Source: Dehalococcoidia bacterium (GTDB lineage: Bacteria > Chloroflexota > Dehalococcoidia > GIF9 > AB-539-J10). Taken from it: DNA of 64,000 nucleotides. The stretch is from contig JAFGFT010000008.1 of NCBI GenBank assembly GCA_016930935.1, forward strand, positions 1 to 64,000. Direction: 5' to 3'. Shown here piece by piece: positions 8,302 to 17,025 of this stretch; within the stretch, counting starts at the first letter, position 1, and every line of letters starts with the position of its first letter. A model generated the notes under the pieces. That model did not search any database. It was given only the letters and a program-made list of their open reading frames with translations, and had not been told where the DNA came from. The translations under genes were made by a program, and so were the position numbers.

Positions 8302-8384
8302 CCGGTCACGTGTACCGTTGGTCGCGCAGAAAAGACGGCGGGAACGAGCAGTCTTTCAATCGGCTTCTCTCGTGCACTACGCGC

Positions 8385-9131
8385 CTATCTCATCAATCCC
8401 CAGATTACGTGCCAGACGATGTCGGTAGACGTGTGCACGGTCACTGCGGCGAGGTAACCACTTGTGCGCATGAAGTAGGCGGTCACCATTGAGAGAAGTC
8501 CGTTCAGCAGGAATATCTCTATCAGCATTGCCGTGGGAATATCGGCGAAGCTTGGGTTTCCTATCATCAGCATGACTGATGGAATGTGGCCCATAGCGAA
8601 AAATGAGGCAGAGAAAAAGGTTGCCACCCAGAATACGGTGTTCTTCTGCTCTCCCTTCAGTGCCACACTGGATATCAGCCAGACAAGAAATGGGATGAAG
8701 AACAGCCTGAAGACCATCTCTTCACCAATGCCGGCTGAGAAAGATGCCAGCAGTGATAGGGGAAATGGGGGGTGGGGCAGAGGGCCAAGACTGTGGAATC
8801 TGCCGAAAAACCCGTCAGCGACGATGAAAATGAGTCCTATCCAGAGGCCTGCGACGCATGGCGTGATGAAGCGCTGGTGGGTAGTCACCTGAGGGTCCAG
8901 CAGGTCCGGGTAGCCCAGCTTTCGGCTCAGTCGGAGCCCGAGGTAGCCGAGTCCGCCGTACAAGAACAGCACAACGCCTGCGTTGAAGGCTGCGGCCATG
9001 GCAGGGGAAATCGTTGCCGTTCCTTCTCCCTGCTCCATGCCCTGGGGCAGCAAACTCGATGTTGCTGCCAGGATTGCGTTCAGCACGACGAGGCCGAAGA
9101 ACAGAAGGGTTGATGGTGAGTATCGTCTCAT
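8385..9131 (-). CDS. CPBP-family intramembrane metalloprotease
   Basis: A 248-residue integral membrane protein with about seven or eight hydrophobic segments. The signature EExxxR is present as GEEMVFRLFF, with later conserved His in FFAMGHIP and the third motif HTSTD near the C-terminus. The family (CAAX protease and bacteriocin-processing/immunity) cleaves in the membrane; bacterial targets are usually unknown. It is monocistronic and convergent with the MBL gene. Confidence 0.85.
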   Translation of the reverse strand: MRRYSPSTLLFFGLVVLNAILAATSSLLPQGMEQGEGTATISPAMAAAFNAGVVLFLYGGLGYLGLRLSRKLGYPDLLDPQVTTHQRFITPCVAGLWIGLIFIVADGFFGRFHSLGPLPHPPFPLSLLASFSAGIGEEMVFRLFFIPFLVWLISSVALKGEQKNTVFWVATFFSASFFAMGHIPSVMLMIGNPSFADIPTAMLIEIFLLNGLLSMVTAYFMRTSGYLAAVTVHTSTDIVWHVIWGLMR

Positions 9132-9294
9132 GAGAGGCGTATTCTAGCGCACTGGACTATCATGTGCGTACTGTGGTTCATGGATAGTCAGCACTTCTGC
9201 AACCCGCGTTCTCGTGTTGTCCCTCCGTCTTCTGTGTTGCAGGACTGGGTAAGTTAGAGTCCGAGGTTGATGTTCGGGCAGCCCTGTTCGTATT

Positions 9295-9310
9295 GACGGG
9301 CCTGCCCGTC
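9295..9310. promoter_or_regulatory. Operator-like palindrome upstream of galT
   Basis: GACGGGCCTGCCCGTC: perfect 7-bp arms with only 2 bp between them, about 100 bp before galT. A 2-base gap cannot form a stable hairpin loop, so a binding site for a dimeric regulator is the more natural reading. Confidence 0.4.
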
Positions 9311-9407
9311 TAGCTGGTACTCTTGTGAACAGGGAAGCGGTCGCGTAAGCTGAGGTAGAGTTACTGGAACTCTGTCGCTCGAGTGCTATTCCGTGGGAGG
9401 GGGGCGA

Positions 9408-10424
9408 ATGTCCGAGTTGAGGCTTGACCCGACAACCCGTGAGTGGGTTGTTATCTCAACCGAGCGTGCCAGGAGGCCGCACGATTTTGCGCAGGCGTCA
9501 ATCCACCCTTTGCCGCAGGAGTTCTACTCAACCTGTCCCTTCTGCCCCGGGAATGAGGCACAGACGCCGGGGCTGAGTGCGTCGTATAGCGATCCCGAAT
9601 CAGGGAAATGGAGGGTGCGTGTTGTTCCCAACAAGTTCCCCGCGGTTCGACCGGAAGGGTCCACACGGCGCAAGGAAGAGCATCCTCTCGCGCTGAGCCT
9701 CGATGGTGTTGGTATTCACGAAGTCGTAGTGGAGTCACCGCTACACAATCGATTGCTGGGTTTCATGAGCGATGACGAAGTCTTCGACGTGGTGCGGGCA
9801 TACAGGGATAGGCTTGTCACCCTCAGTGCCATGCCCAGCGTACGGCAAGTCACGGTGTTTAAGAACCACGGAGCGTCGGCGGGCACATCTCTCGAACACC
9901 CGCATTCTCAGATAGTGGCTACGCCTGTGGTGCCATGGCACGTCCGGCATCAGTATGACGTGGCGACGCAGTACTTCGACGAGCGTGGCAGGAACCTCTA
10001 CTCTGACCTGCTGGCATTCGAAGCGGAACAGGAAGTGCGCGTTGTCTGTGCAACGCCCCGGTTCCTGGTGATTCATCCCTATGCTTCCCGCCGGCCGTTC
10101 GAGACCTGGGTGCTGCCGAGGAGCGCCAGAGCTTCCCTTGGTGACCTGGATGATGATGAGTTGCGTGAGTTTGGGACGGTCATGCGGGACACATTGCGTT
10201 GCATCTTCACAGGGCTCAACAACCCTGACTACAATCAGGTTTTGTACACAGCACCCGCGGGAGACGAATGCGAGCCATACTATTCATGGCACCTCCGTGT
10301 GTATCCCAGGCTCACCGCTGTGGCGGGTTTTGAGATAGGCTCTGGTATTCATATCAACACAAGCTTGCCAGAGCAGACAGCCGCGTTCATGAGAGAGATT
10401 GCGTCATCCTGTTGTGGGCAATGA
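9408..10424 (+). CDS. galT: Galactose-1-phosphate uridylyltransferase
   Basis: A 338-residue enzyme exchanging UMP between UDP-glucose and galactose-1-phosphate (Leloir pathway) or a related sugar phosphate. CPFCPGNE carries zinc-binding cysteines, and the active-site His-x-His is in SLEHPHSQI, the usual HPHxQ motif. RVVPNKFPAV and WHLRVYPRL are further family blocks. The start at 9408 has GGAGGGGGG upstream. It lies 21 bases before the TreT-like gene. Because no galK or galE is here, it may supply nucleotide sugar for trehalose or glycan synthesis rather than galactose catabolism; that is inference. Confidence 0.9.
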   Translation: MSELRLDPTTREWVVISTERARRPHDFAQASIHPLPQEFYSTCPFCPGNEAQTPGLSASYSDPESGKWRVRVVPNKFPAVRPEGSTRRKEEHPLALSLDGVGIHEVVVESPLHNRLLGFMSDDEVFDVVRAYRDRLVTLSAMPSVRQVTVFKNHGASAGTSLEHPHSQIVATPVVPWHVRHQYDVATQYFDERGRNLYSDLLAFEAEQEVRVVCATPRFLVIHPYASRRPFETWVLPRSARASLGDLDDDELREFGTVMRDTLRCIFTGLNNPDYNQVLYTAPAGDECEPYYSWHLRVYPRLTAVAGFEIGSGIHINTSLPEQTAAFMREIASSCCGQ

Positions 10425-10445
10425 AACGAATGGAGGGAGAGAACA

Positions 10446-11663
10446 ATGGACCACTATGGCCTTGTGGAGATTGAAGACTATGAGCGCCTGATTGGCGCTG
10501 AGACAGTTGCACGTATCAAAGCGAAGGCCAAACTGCTGGAGGACCTTCGCATCGTCAACGTGAACTCGACCTATTATGGTGGGGGTGTGTCGCAGCTTCT
10601 CTCCTCGACCACATTGCTCATGAATAGACTGGGTCTTCGTGTGGGCTGGAGGACGATTCACGGGTCCCCTGATTTCTTCTCTGTGACGAAGAAGATGCAC
10701 AACGCGCTGCAGGGGGGTGACATCAATTGGAGTGAGCGCAAACAGGAGATATACGAGAGGGAAGTCTATGAGAACTCGCTGCTGAACCACCTCACGCATG
10801 ATATCGTCGTCGTCCATGACCCCCAGCCGCTTCCACTTATCAAGTACTACCGGAAAGGTGGGCCCTGGATATGGCGCTGCCACATTGACCTGGGAGCACC
10901 TAACCAGGAATTATGGTCGTATCTGGCTCCATACGTTGAACGTTATGATGCGGCGATACTCAGTTCCACGGATTACACGCAGGACCTCATAACCCCTCAG
11001 GTCTTCTTCATGCCGGCAATCGACCCGTTCTCGGCTGTCAATAAGGACATGTCGGATGACGAGGTCGCTGGGAGGCTTTCTCATCATGGAATACCGACTG
11101 ACCTGCCACTGATTGTGCAGGTATCGCGCTTTGACACCTGGAAGGATCCGCAGGGGGTGATTGACGCGTTCAATATCGTGAGGCAGGAGATGCCCTGTCG
11201 TCTCGTACTGCTTGGCAACGTGGCGACGGATGACCCAGAGGGGCCGCAGGTATATGAGTCACTGCTCGGTCAACAGTCTGATGACATAATCATAATCAGC
11301 TATCAGGATATGGCGCTGGTGAATGGGTTGCAGCGGAAGGCCGCAGTGGTGTTGCAGAAGTCGTTGCGTGAGGGGTTTGGATTGACCGTCTCCGAGGCGA
11401 TGTGGAAGGGCACCCCTGTCATAGGGGGCGATGTCGGTGGTATCAAGCTGCAGATCAAGGACGGTGAGAATGGCTTCCTTGTCTCGTCGGTTGAGCAGGC
11501 TGCTGAAAGAATCGCCTCCCTGCTGAAGGACCCTGATATGGCTCACGAGATGGGTCTGAAAGCCCGCGAGACGGTGAGGAAGAAGTTCCTTCTGAGTCGC
11601 TATCTGGAGCAGTATCTTGACCTGTTCAACTCGTTCGAGACCGTCTACCGCATACGCCCTTAG
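10446..11663 (+). CDS. treT: Trehalose synthase (glycosyltransferring, TreT-like GT4)
   Basis: A 405-residue GT4 glycosyltransferase. The N-terminus (RIVNVNSTYYGGGVSQLL) and DFFSVTKKMHNALQG match TreT, which joins NDP-glucose and glucose into trehalose. The donor-site block is REGFGLTVSEAMWKGTPVIG. It is directly downstream of galT with a GGAGGGAG ribosome-binding site and is probably cotranscribed with it. Trehalose would serve as a compatible solute or reserve; a second, OtsAB-type route is encoded at 54261. The main alternative is another sucrose/trehalose-type GT4 acceptor specificity. Confidence 0.85.
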   Translation: MDHYGLVEIEDYERLIGAETVARIKAKAKLLEDLRIVNVNSTYYGGGVSQLLSSTTLLMNRLGLRVGWRTIHGSPDFFSVTKKMHNALQGGDINWSERKQEIYEREVYENSLLNHLTHDIVVVHDPQPLPLIKYYRKGGPWIWRCHIDLGAPNQELWSYLAPYVERYDAAILSSTDYTQDLITPQVFFMPAIDPFSAVNKDMSDDEVAGRLSHHGIPTDLPLIVQVSRFDTWKDPQGVIDAFNIVRQEMPCRLVLLGNVATDDPEGPQVYESLLGQQSDDIIIISYQDMALVNGLQRKAAVVLQKSLREGFGLTVSEAMWKGTPVIGGDVGGIKLQIKDGENGFLVSSVEQAAERIASLLKDPDMAHEMGLKARETVRKKFLLSRYLEQYLDLFNSFETVYRIRP

Positions 11664-11700
11664 TAGCCGAGGTGGAGGGAGTATTCGTCGTCGCCGAATA

Positions 11701-12801
11701 TCACGCGGGGGTGGTGTCGAGGGTCTGGAGCGAACCGGCGAACAGGCTTGGAGTCTCTGGTGACTCCTTCTTGGCGGACTCGAGAGACGTCTGGCATCGC
11801 GCCAGCACTGTGGCCAGTTCGTCCCTGAGTTCGGCTACGACGTTGGCCTCCACTGCCTGGCGAGCGCGGACTATTGCCCTCTCGAAGTGGCGAGCCTTGC
11901 TGTTGCCGTGCATTATCTGAACCACACCATTGACGCCCCACAGCATCCCGCCGCCGGCGCTCTCGGCTCGCGTCAGCCGTGTGAATGTCGACATCTGACA
12001 GAGAACTCGACGGCCTGGCCCCATCAGCGGCCGGTCCTTCAGACGATTGGTCACCCAGCGCGTGAAGCAAGGCCCGAGGCTCTCATAGAACTTGAGGAGC
12101 ACGTTGCCCACGATGCCATCGCAGACGATGACATTCGCCTTGCCGGTGAGTACATCGAAGCCCTCCACGTTGCCCACGAAGTTCAGACCGCTCTGTTCGA
12201 GGAGGGAATAGCTTTCCTTCACAATGCGGTTTCCCTTGCCTCGTTCAGTTCCAGTGCTGAGGAGTGCTACCTTCGGTTTCTCAACATGAAGTACCTGTCT
12301 CGCGTACACATCCCCAATGGCCGCGAAAGAGAGCATGTGGTGGGGCTTGCAGTCTACGTTGGCTCCACCGTCAACGAGGATGGTCTCGGGAGCGAGACCC
12401 ACAAGGGGAACGCAGACGACCGGTCGTGCGATGCCTGGCATAACGCCGATGAAGTGCATTGCGCTTACCGACGTCGCACCTGTAGAGCCGGCACTGACCA
12501 TGGCATCAGCTTTGCCGTCACGGACGAGTTTCGCGGCCATTGCCACGGAGGACAATGCCTTGCGTCGCAACGCGTTCGTGGCGGACTCACCTTCGCGAAT
12601 GCCTTCGCGGGACTGGACGACAGTGACGTGTTCGGGCCACCCCCCACACCGGTAAATCTCTAGCGCGAGCTGGTCTGGCGGGCCTACGAGGATGACCTCG
12701 ACGCCACCCCGCTGAGCTGCCTTGAGCGCTCCCTTGACACTGTCCGCAGGTGAGTTGTCACCCCCCGCAGCATCAACAGCGATACGAATTCTTCTTGACA
12801 A
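11701..12801 (-). CDS. plsX: Phosphate acyltransferase PlsX
   Basis: A 366-residue PlsX, which converts acyl-ACP and phosphate to acyl-phosphate for phospholipid synthesis. Family blocks seen: IAVDAAGGDNSP at the N-terminus, SAGSTGATSVSAM, and LVDGGANVDCKP, followed by SESGLNFVGNVEG-like ...LLEQSGLNFVGNVEG and VCDGIVGNVLLKF. The start is TTG at 12801 with GGAG seven bases upstream. About 20 C-terminal residues go beyond the typical end. No fabH or acpP gene adjoins it, unlike the common plsX-fabH order. Confidence 0.93.
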   Translation of the reverse strand: MSRRIRIAVDAAGGDNSPADSVKGALKAAQRGGVEVILVGPPDQLALEIYRCGGWPEHVTVVQSREGIREGESATNALRRKALSSVAMAAKLVRDGKADAMVSAGSTGATSVSAMHFIGVMPGIARPVVCVPLVGLAPETILVDGGANVDCKPHHMLSFAAIGDVYARQVLHVEKPKVALLSTGTERGKGNRIVKESYSLLEQSGLNFVGNVEGFDVLTGKANVIVCDGIVGNVLLKFYESLGPCFTRWVTNRLKDRPLMGPGRRVLCQMSTFTRLTRAESAGGGMLWGVNGVVQIMHGNSKARHFERAIVRARQAVEANVVAELRDELATVLARCQTSLESAKKESPETPSLFAGSLQTLDTTPA

Positions 12802-12845
12802 TGGACAACTCCATGCGTGAAATGCGTTGACTAACGTATAAGACT

Positions 12846-12871
12846 ACTTGCAACTTCTTGATAGTGCAAGT
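12846..12871. promoter_or_regulatory. Inverted repeat in plsX-degV spacer
   Basis: ACTTGCA and TGCAAGT, separated by 12 bases, lie in the divergent intergenic region between plsX and degV. This is a possible operator for one or both genes. Confidence 0.35.
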
Positions 12872-13021
12872 CCGGTAGGGTACAGTTCGTGTTTGGGAAT
12901 CGTAGTGTGAAGTTGGTTGACTTCAGCAGTTGTCTTGTCTACATTCGGGATGTTGGTTGGTCGTGTAATGTCCTCGAGCATGTTCCAATTCCATCCGGGA
13001 ATCTAGTTGGAGGTGGTGGAA

Positions 13022-13858
13022 ATGCAGCGGGTGAGAGTGGTAACGGATAGCACTGCGGACCTCGACCCACAGACAGCGGGTGAGTTGGGAATCGAGGTGC
13101 TACCTATCTACGTGCGCTGTGGCGACAAGACGTTTCGTGATGGCGTCGATATCAGCCCTGCCGAACTGTACACCAGTCTCGATACACTGGTGATGCATCC
13201 TACCACCGCACAGCCCGGCCCTGAAGACTTCGCACGCGTGTACTCAGATGCGCCCGGGATGGATATCGTGTCCGTCCACATTTCGTCGCACATCAGTGGG
13301 ACCTGCAACTCGGCCAGGATCGCATGTGGCATGCTTGCGGGTGACAGGCAGATAGAGATTGTGGACTCCAAACTCAACTCCGCTGGTCTTGCCCTCGTCG
13401 CAATGGCCGCTGCGCGAGTAGCGCGTATGGGCGCGGCGTTTGAGGACGTTGTGGGCGTGGCACGGAGAGCCGCTGCAGAGGTCAAGATGCTGGGATTGTT
13501 CGATACTATGAAGTACCTTGCACGAGGGGGGAGAATCTCTCCTGCGATTGCGTTGGCTGCCGGTATTCTTCGCGTGAAACCTGTGCTTACGTTCCGGTCA
13601 GGGGAGCTTGTCCGCGCCGGCCTCGTACGTTCTCGTACAGAAGGCAAAGATAGACTGCTTAAGTTTGTGGCTGCACGTGCCCCAGTGGGGGAGATTGCGG
13701 TGTCTCACAGCACGAATTCCGAGGAAATCGAGGGTTTCGTCGAGCGTCTCAAGGGGCTGGTTCATGTTCCGCATATCCCTGTGTTTGAAATGGGAGCCGC
13801 GTTGGGCATTCATGGTGGCCCCGGGATGATAATAGTGGCGGTACGCACGCAAGCCTGA
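13022..13858 (+). CDS. DegV-family fatty-acid-binding protein
   Basis: A 278-residue DegV/FakB-type protein. It opens with RVVTDSTADLDP, and has the FRDGVDIS, TTAQPGPEDF and SSHISGTCNSA blocks that line the fatty-acid pocket. FakB proteins present fatty acids to a DAK-type kinase (FakA) to make acyl-phosphate, the same intermediate as PlsX. The divergent plsX neighbour therefore makes biological sense. No kinase partner is in the window. The start at 13022 follows GGAGGTGGTGG. Confidence 0.9.
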   Translation: MQRVRVVTDSTADLDPQTAGELGIEVLPIYVRCGDKTFRDGVDISPAELYTSLDTLVMHPTTAQPGPEDFARVYSDAPGMDIVSVHISSHISGTCNSARIACGMLAGDRQIEIVDSKLNSAGLALVAMAAARVARMGAAFEDVVGVARRAAAEVKMLGLFDTMKYLARGGRISPAIALAAGILRVKPVLTFRSGELVRAGLVRSRTEGKDRLLKFVAARAPVGEIAVSHSTNSEEIEGFVERLKGLVHVPHIPVFEMGAALGIHGGPGMIIVAVRTQA

Positions 13859-13884
13859 GGGTCGTTTGCGAAGGGGGTGCTTTC

Positions 13885-14676
13885 GTGGAATTCGTGAATA
13901 CTTTTCTCGTTTCCTTTGTCACAGTGTTTGTCTTTTTCAACTGTGTCTTTGTGCTGGCTTTGCGTGTGCGTGACAACAGTATCGTGGACGTTGCCTGGGG
14001 TTTGGGTTTCATTCTTGTCGCATTTGTGACGCTTGCCGTGTCCGGAAGACTTGAGGCGCGGCAACTTATCGTCGTGATGCTGGTGGTTATCTGGGGACTG
14101 CGTCTTGCCATTCGAATCTTCCGGCGTAATCGCGGTAGAGGAGAGGATTTCCGCTACAAGAAATGGCGTGAGGATTGGGGAGAACACTGGAAACGACATG
14201 CCTACCTGTTCGTGTTCATGGGACAGGGCATCATGATGTTGCTCATCACGATTCCAATCATGCTGCTGAATACGTATGCGGGACCATCGCTGGGATGGTT
14301 GGACGCGGTGGGTGTCGCTGTCTGGGGCATTGGCTTTCTGTTCGAATCGATCGGAGATGCCCAGTTGGACACTTTCCTCAAGGACCCTTTGAACAGGGGT
14401 ACCATCATGGACCGGGGACTGTGGCACTACACTCGACATCCGAACTACTTTGGCGAAGTGGTGCAGTGGTGGGGAGTCTATCTCATCGTGCTCTCAGTCG
14501 CATGGGGGTGGGCAGGCATCGTGGGACCGGTGACTATCACCGTGCTCATCGTTGCGTATTCCGGCATCCCCTTGCTTGAGAAGACGATGATGAAGAATCC
14601 CGACTACGTCCAGTATGCCCGGCGGACCAGCGTATTCTTCCCTTTGCCACCAAAGGACATCAGGGAGCGGGAGTGA
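13885..14676 (+). CDS. DUF1295 (steroid 5-alpha-reductase-like) membrane protein
   Basis: A 263-residue multi-pass membrane protein of the DUF1295 family, start GTG at 13885. Seen: DNSIVDVAWGLGF near the N-terminus and the C-terminal block GLWHYTRHPNYFGEVVQWWG, typical of isoprenylcysteine methyltransferase and steroid 5-alpha-reductase-like enzymes, which bind NADPH or SAM near this His/Tyr-rich motif. The real substrate of DUF1295 proteins is not established. It lies 26 bases after degV and may be cotranscribed. Confidence 0.85.
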   Translation: MEFVNTFLVSFVTVFVFFNCVFVLALRVRDNSIVDVAWGLGFILVAFVTLAVSGRLEARQLIVVMLVVIWGLRLAIRIFRRNRGRGEDFRYKKWREDWGEHWKRHAYLFVFMGQGIMMLLITIPIMLLNTYAGPSLGWLDAVGVAVWGIGFLFESIGDAQLDTFLKDPLNRGTIMDRGLWHYTRHPNYFGEVVQWWGVYLIVLSVAWGWAGIVGPVTITVLIVAYSGIPLLEKTMMKNPDYVQYARRTSVFFPLPPKDIRERE

Positions 14677-14723
14677 CAGCCTGGCGTGACGATAGTCGAC
14701 TACACTGACGGAGGCAGGGACTG

Positions 14724-15218
14724 ATGGCGCGCAACTATCATGAAGGAAAGAGTGGCTGGCACGTCGCTCCGATGAACCGGCTGGAGTGGGTCGAGACCGG
14801 ACTGAAGGTGACAGCCATGGTCATTGCCTTCATCGTGGTCGTGCGGGTCATTGTTTCAGGAGACTTCTCGTGGTCGGGCGTGGATGGCGGGTTGCAGGCG
14901 CGCATATTCAGGTGGATGGCAATCGCCCTGGCAATCGCGATTGTCGATAGACTGCAACAGCGGGAACTTGTATCGATAGCGTTTGTGATTTTCAACGACC
15001 TGGCGCATTGGAGTATGCATTTTGCGTTGTTGAGCGGATTCTCGATGGCAGCACCCATCGTTGCCTACTGTGCACTGATGGCTGCAGGTGACGTAGTGAA
15101 GATAGTATTCTTTGCGACGACGGGATACACCGTGCGAGGTGCACCCAGGGCTCTTCTGGTGGCAGGTGTCGCTGCCTTCGTGGTCGGCTATGTAGTGATT
15201 CTCGTTCTCAGTCTCTAG
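14724..15218 (+). CDS. Uncharacterised four-to-five-helix membrane protein
   Basis: A 164-residue protein with four or five predicted membrane helices (around residues 28-47, 65-80, 90-105, 110-130 and 140-163) after a basic N-terminus. I do not recognise the family; there are no catalytic motifs. GGAGG lies before the ATG. It follows the DUF1295 gene by 47 bases on the same strand and is probably in its operon. Confidence 0.6.
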   Translation: MARNYHEGKSGWHVAPMNRLEWVETGLKVTAMVIAFIVVVRVIVSGDFSWSGVDGGLQARIFRWMAIALAIAIVDRLQQRELVSIAFVIFNDLAHWSMHFALLSGFSMAAPIVAYCALMAAGDVVKIVFFATTGYTVRGAPRALLVAGVAAFVVGYVVILVLSL

Positions 15219-15256
15219 AGCGGCACTTCTGCCCGGTAGGTGGCCGCCGCGGAGGA

Positions 15257-15571
15257 TTACTCCACGACGACGGCGGTTCCGTAGGCGAGAATCTCTGAGG
15301 CGTTCTGCATCACGAGCGACGTGCTGAATTTCAGTCCGACAACGGCGTTGGCACCCTGCGCTTCGGCGTCCTCAACCAGTCGAGCTATTGCCTCTTCTCG
15401 AGACTCGCCCATCATCTTCGAGTACTCGACTATTTCGCCGCCCACGATGCCGCGGAGACTTGCGACGATGTCTGAGCCGATGTGGCGAGCTCGTATCGTG
15501 CTGCCTTTCACCCAGCCAATCGTGCGTACTATCTTCTTGTTAGCTATCGTGTCAGTCGTGACTACAATCAT
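15257..15571 (-). CDS. YbjQ/UPF0145 family protein
   Basis: A 104-residue YbjQ-type protein (heavy-metal-binding-domain annotation, DUF74). It has VKGSTIRARHIGSDI, GGEIVEYSKMMGESREEA and GANAVVGLKFSTS, the family hallmarks. Members form pentameric rings; their function is unresolved. Its ATG overlaps the TGA of the upstream small membrane protein gene (ATGA), giving translational coupling. Confidence 0.9.
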   Translation of the reverse strand: MIVVTTDTIANKKIVRTIGWVKGSTIRARHIGSDIVASLRGIVGGEIVEYSKMMGESREEAIARLVEDAEAQGANAVVGLKFSTSLVMQNASEILAYGTAVVVE

Positions 15572-15780
15572 CTGTCCACTCCCTTGAATCGGTCATTCTT
15601 GTTCGATCGCAGACGGTCTCTCAGCACAACTCCAAGGAGTACCAGGAGGCCAAGGCCGACCGCGCCCACCGCGATGCGAATCAGGAGGTCTACTTCCGGG
15701 TCTATGAAGAACTCCTTGATGCCCCAGACTGCCAATACCACTGCTCCTATGCCAATCAGTGCGTAGGCCAGCTTCTGCAT
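15568..15780 (-). CDS. Small two-helix membrane protein
   Basis: A 70-residue protein with two hydrophobic helices (about 5-20 and 34-53) and a basic C-terminal tail (RDRLRSNKNDRFKG). The start at 15780 is supported by GGGAGGGAAGGG immediately upstream; the longer open frame has no support. It overlaps the YbjQ gene start by four bases, so the two probably act together, perhaps at the membrane. Function unknown. Confidence 0.7.
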   Translation of the reverse strand: MQKLAYALIGIGAVVLAVWGIKEFFIDPEVDLLIRIAVGAVGLGLLVLLGVVLRDRLRSNKNDRFKGVDR

Positions 15781-15967
15781 TCCCTTCCCTCCCTGCTTGC
15801 TTGTAGCTTCTGAAAGTGAAGAGCCGACATGATAGCATATCCGCTGTACCGTGTAAGCAGAAAAAGATGGGTCGCTTTCCACGTTGCACGATTGACGTAT
15901 GCCAATCGGTGAAGTAGCATGTTTGTGTGAGTAATCGCATTTATGCGTATGTGACGGCGGATCTGGC

Positions 15968-16252
15968 ATGAATGACGTTGTGAATGTGGTCCGGGCGCTG
16001 TCAGCAGACATCCGGTTACGTCTGTTGCGCCTGCTTCGGAGTGGCGAGATGAGCGCGGCTGAGATCGAGCACACGCTCGGAATGCCCCGGCAGACACTGT
16101 CGTACCATCTGCACGTGCTTGAGGTGGGCGGACTTGTCACGTCACGGCGGGATGGTCGACGTCTCGTGTATGCCTCTTCGCTTCCTGCAGTCGCCGATTC
16201 AGGTGGCGAGTTCGAACGGTTCCTCACCCACGCGCTTGACGAGGTTCGCTAA
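15968..16252 (+). CDS. ArsR-type transcriptional regulator
   Basis: A 94-residue winged-helix protein of ArsR/SmtB type: ALSADIRLRLLRLLRSGEMSA, the recognition region HTLGMPRQTLSYHLHVLE and a wing GGLVTSRRDGRRLVYASS. It lacks the CxC metal-binding motif of classical metal sensors, so it may sense another signal. Its target is not evident; the downstream GNAT gene is on the same strand 81 bases away. Confidence 0.85.
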   Translation: MNDVVNVVRALSADIRLRLLRLLRSGEMSAAEIEHTLGMPRQTLSYHLHVLEVGGLVTSRRDGRRLVYASSLPAVADSGGEFERFLTHALDEVR

Positions 16253-16333
16253 GAGCGGTCTTCAATTCGGCACTCTCGTGCCTTGCTTCCGTGTCAACAG
16301 GTGTGATTGCTGTTGTGTTGAGGGGTGTGACTG

Positions 16334-16921
16334 ATGAGCAGTCCGTTCGGTGAGCACGTTGATGTGCCCGTAGCGCAGTATGATACGGGCGATACGTATC
16401 GGATGGTTTCCATTGATGCCGGTTACGAGGCATCGGAGGAGGACATCGCCTCCATTGTCAGTATCTGCAACGAACCGCTCGTCTATCGATTCCTGTTCCG
16501 TGACAGACTTGATGGGAACGCGTATGCAGAGCAGGATGCACAAGAGTTTCTGGATTGGGCTCGGAATGGTTGGATATCAGGGAGGCATTGCTTTTTCCTT
16601 CTCCGGTCTCCAGGTGGTGTCATTGCCACGTGTATAGATATCGGGGAACTGGATGAATCCGGCGAGGCACTGGTCGGGTATTGGGCTGGCGCCTATCACC
16701 GTGGAGTGATAACGAACGCGATGGACCGCCTGGCGGAGCTTGCTGCGGACGCTGGCTATCGGAAACTCGTTTCCCTGGTTGAAGAGGAGAATTTGCGGTC
16801 ACTCGCGGTTCTCAAGCGAACAGGATTCACTCACGTTGGCTCTCAAGAGCATTCCCTCACACGCCTTGATCGGCCTGTTGGGAAGACATTGAAGTTCCGG
16901 CGCTACGAGCGCGCCCTGTAG
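16334..16921 (+). CDS. GNAT-family N-acetyltransferase
   Basis: A 195-residue GNAT enzyme resembling RimJ/RimL and aminoglycoside-type acetyltransferases: GGVIATCIDIGELDESGEALVGY, then the acetyl-CoA region AYHRGVITNAMDRLAELAAD and a closing LKRTGFTHVG. The acceptor is unknown. GAGGGG lies before the ATG. Confidence 0.75.
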   Translation: MSSPFGEHVDVPVAQYDTGDTYRMVSIDAGYEASEEDIASIVSICNEPLVYRFLFRDRLDGNAYAEQDAQEFLDWARNGWISGRHCFFLLRSPGGVIATCIDIGELDESGEALVGYWAGAYHRGVITNAMDRLAELAADAGYRKLVSLVEEENLRSLAVLKRTGFTHVGSQEHSLTRLDRPVGKTLKFRRYERAL

Positions 16922-16967
16922 TACGGAGCTGGTTCCTCTGTCACCTCTTCATGATTGAGAGAACCAC

Positions 16968-16996
16968 TTGACATTGCACCACGTGAGTTGTATAAA
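16968..16996 (+). promoter_or_regulatory. lexA promoter
   Basis: TTGACA at 16968-16973 and TATAAA at 16991-16996 with an ideal 17-bp spacer, about 30 bases upstream of the lexA ribosome-binding site. The -10 element lies inside a perfect palindrome, which suggests repression by LexA itself. Confidence 0.8.
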
Positions 16997-17003
16997 TATA
17001 CAA
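16988..17003. promoter_or_regulatory. Candidate LexA/SOS operator
   Basis: TTGTATAAATATACAA: perfect 7-bp arms (TTGTATA/TATACAA) with a 2-bp centre, overlapping the lexA -10 box. It resembles neither the E. coli CTGT-N8-ACAG box nor the Gram-positive CGAAC-N4-GTTCG box. No second copy was found in the window by eye. Confidence 0.65.
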
Positions 17004-17025
17004 TATTCATGTGGAGGTGTCTGTC

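Noticed and set aside
11887-12663. 258-codon frame opposite plsX
   Set aside because: plsX has full family motifs on the other strand; composition of this frame is that of a complement shadow.
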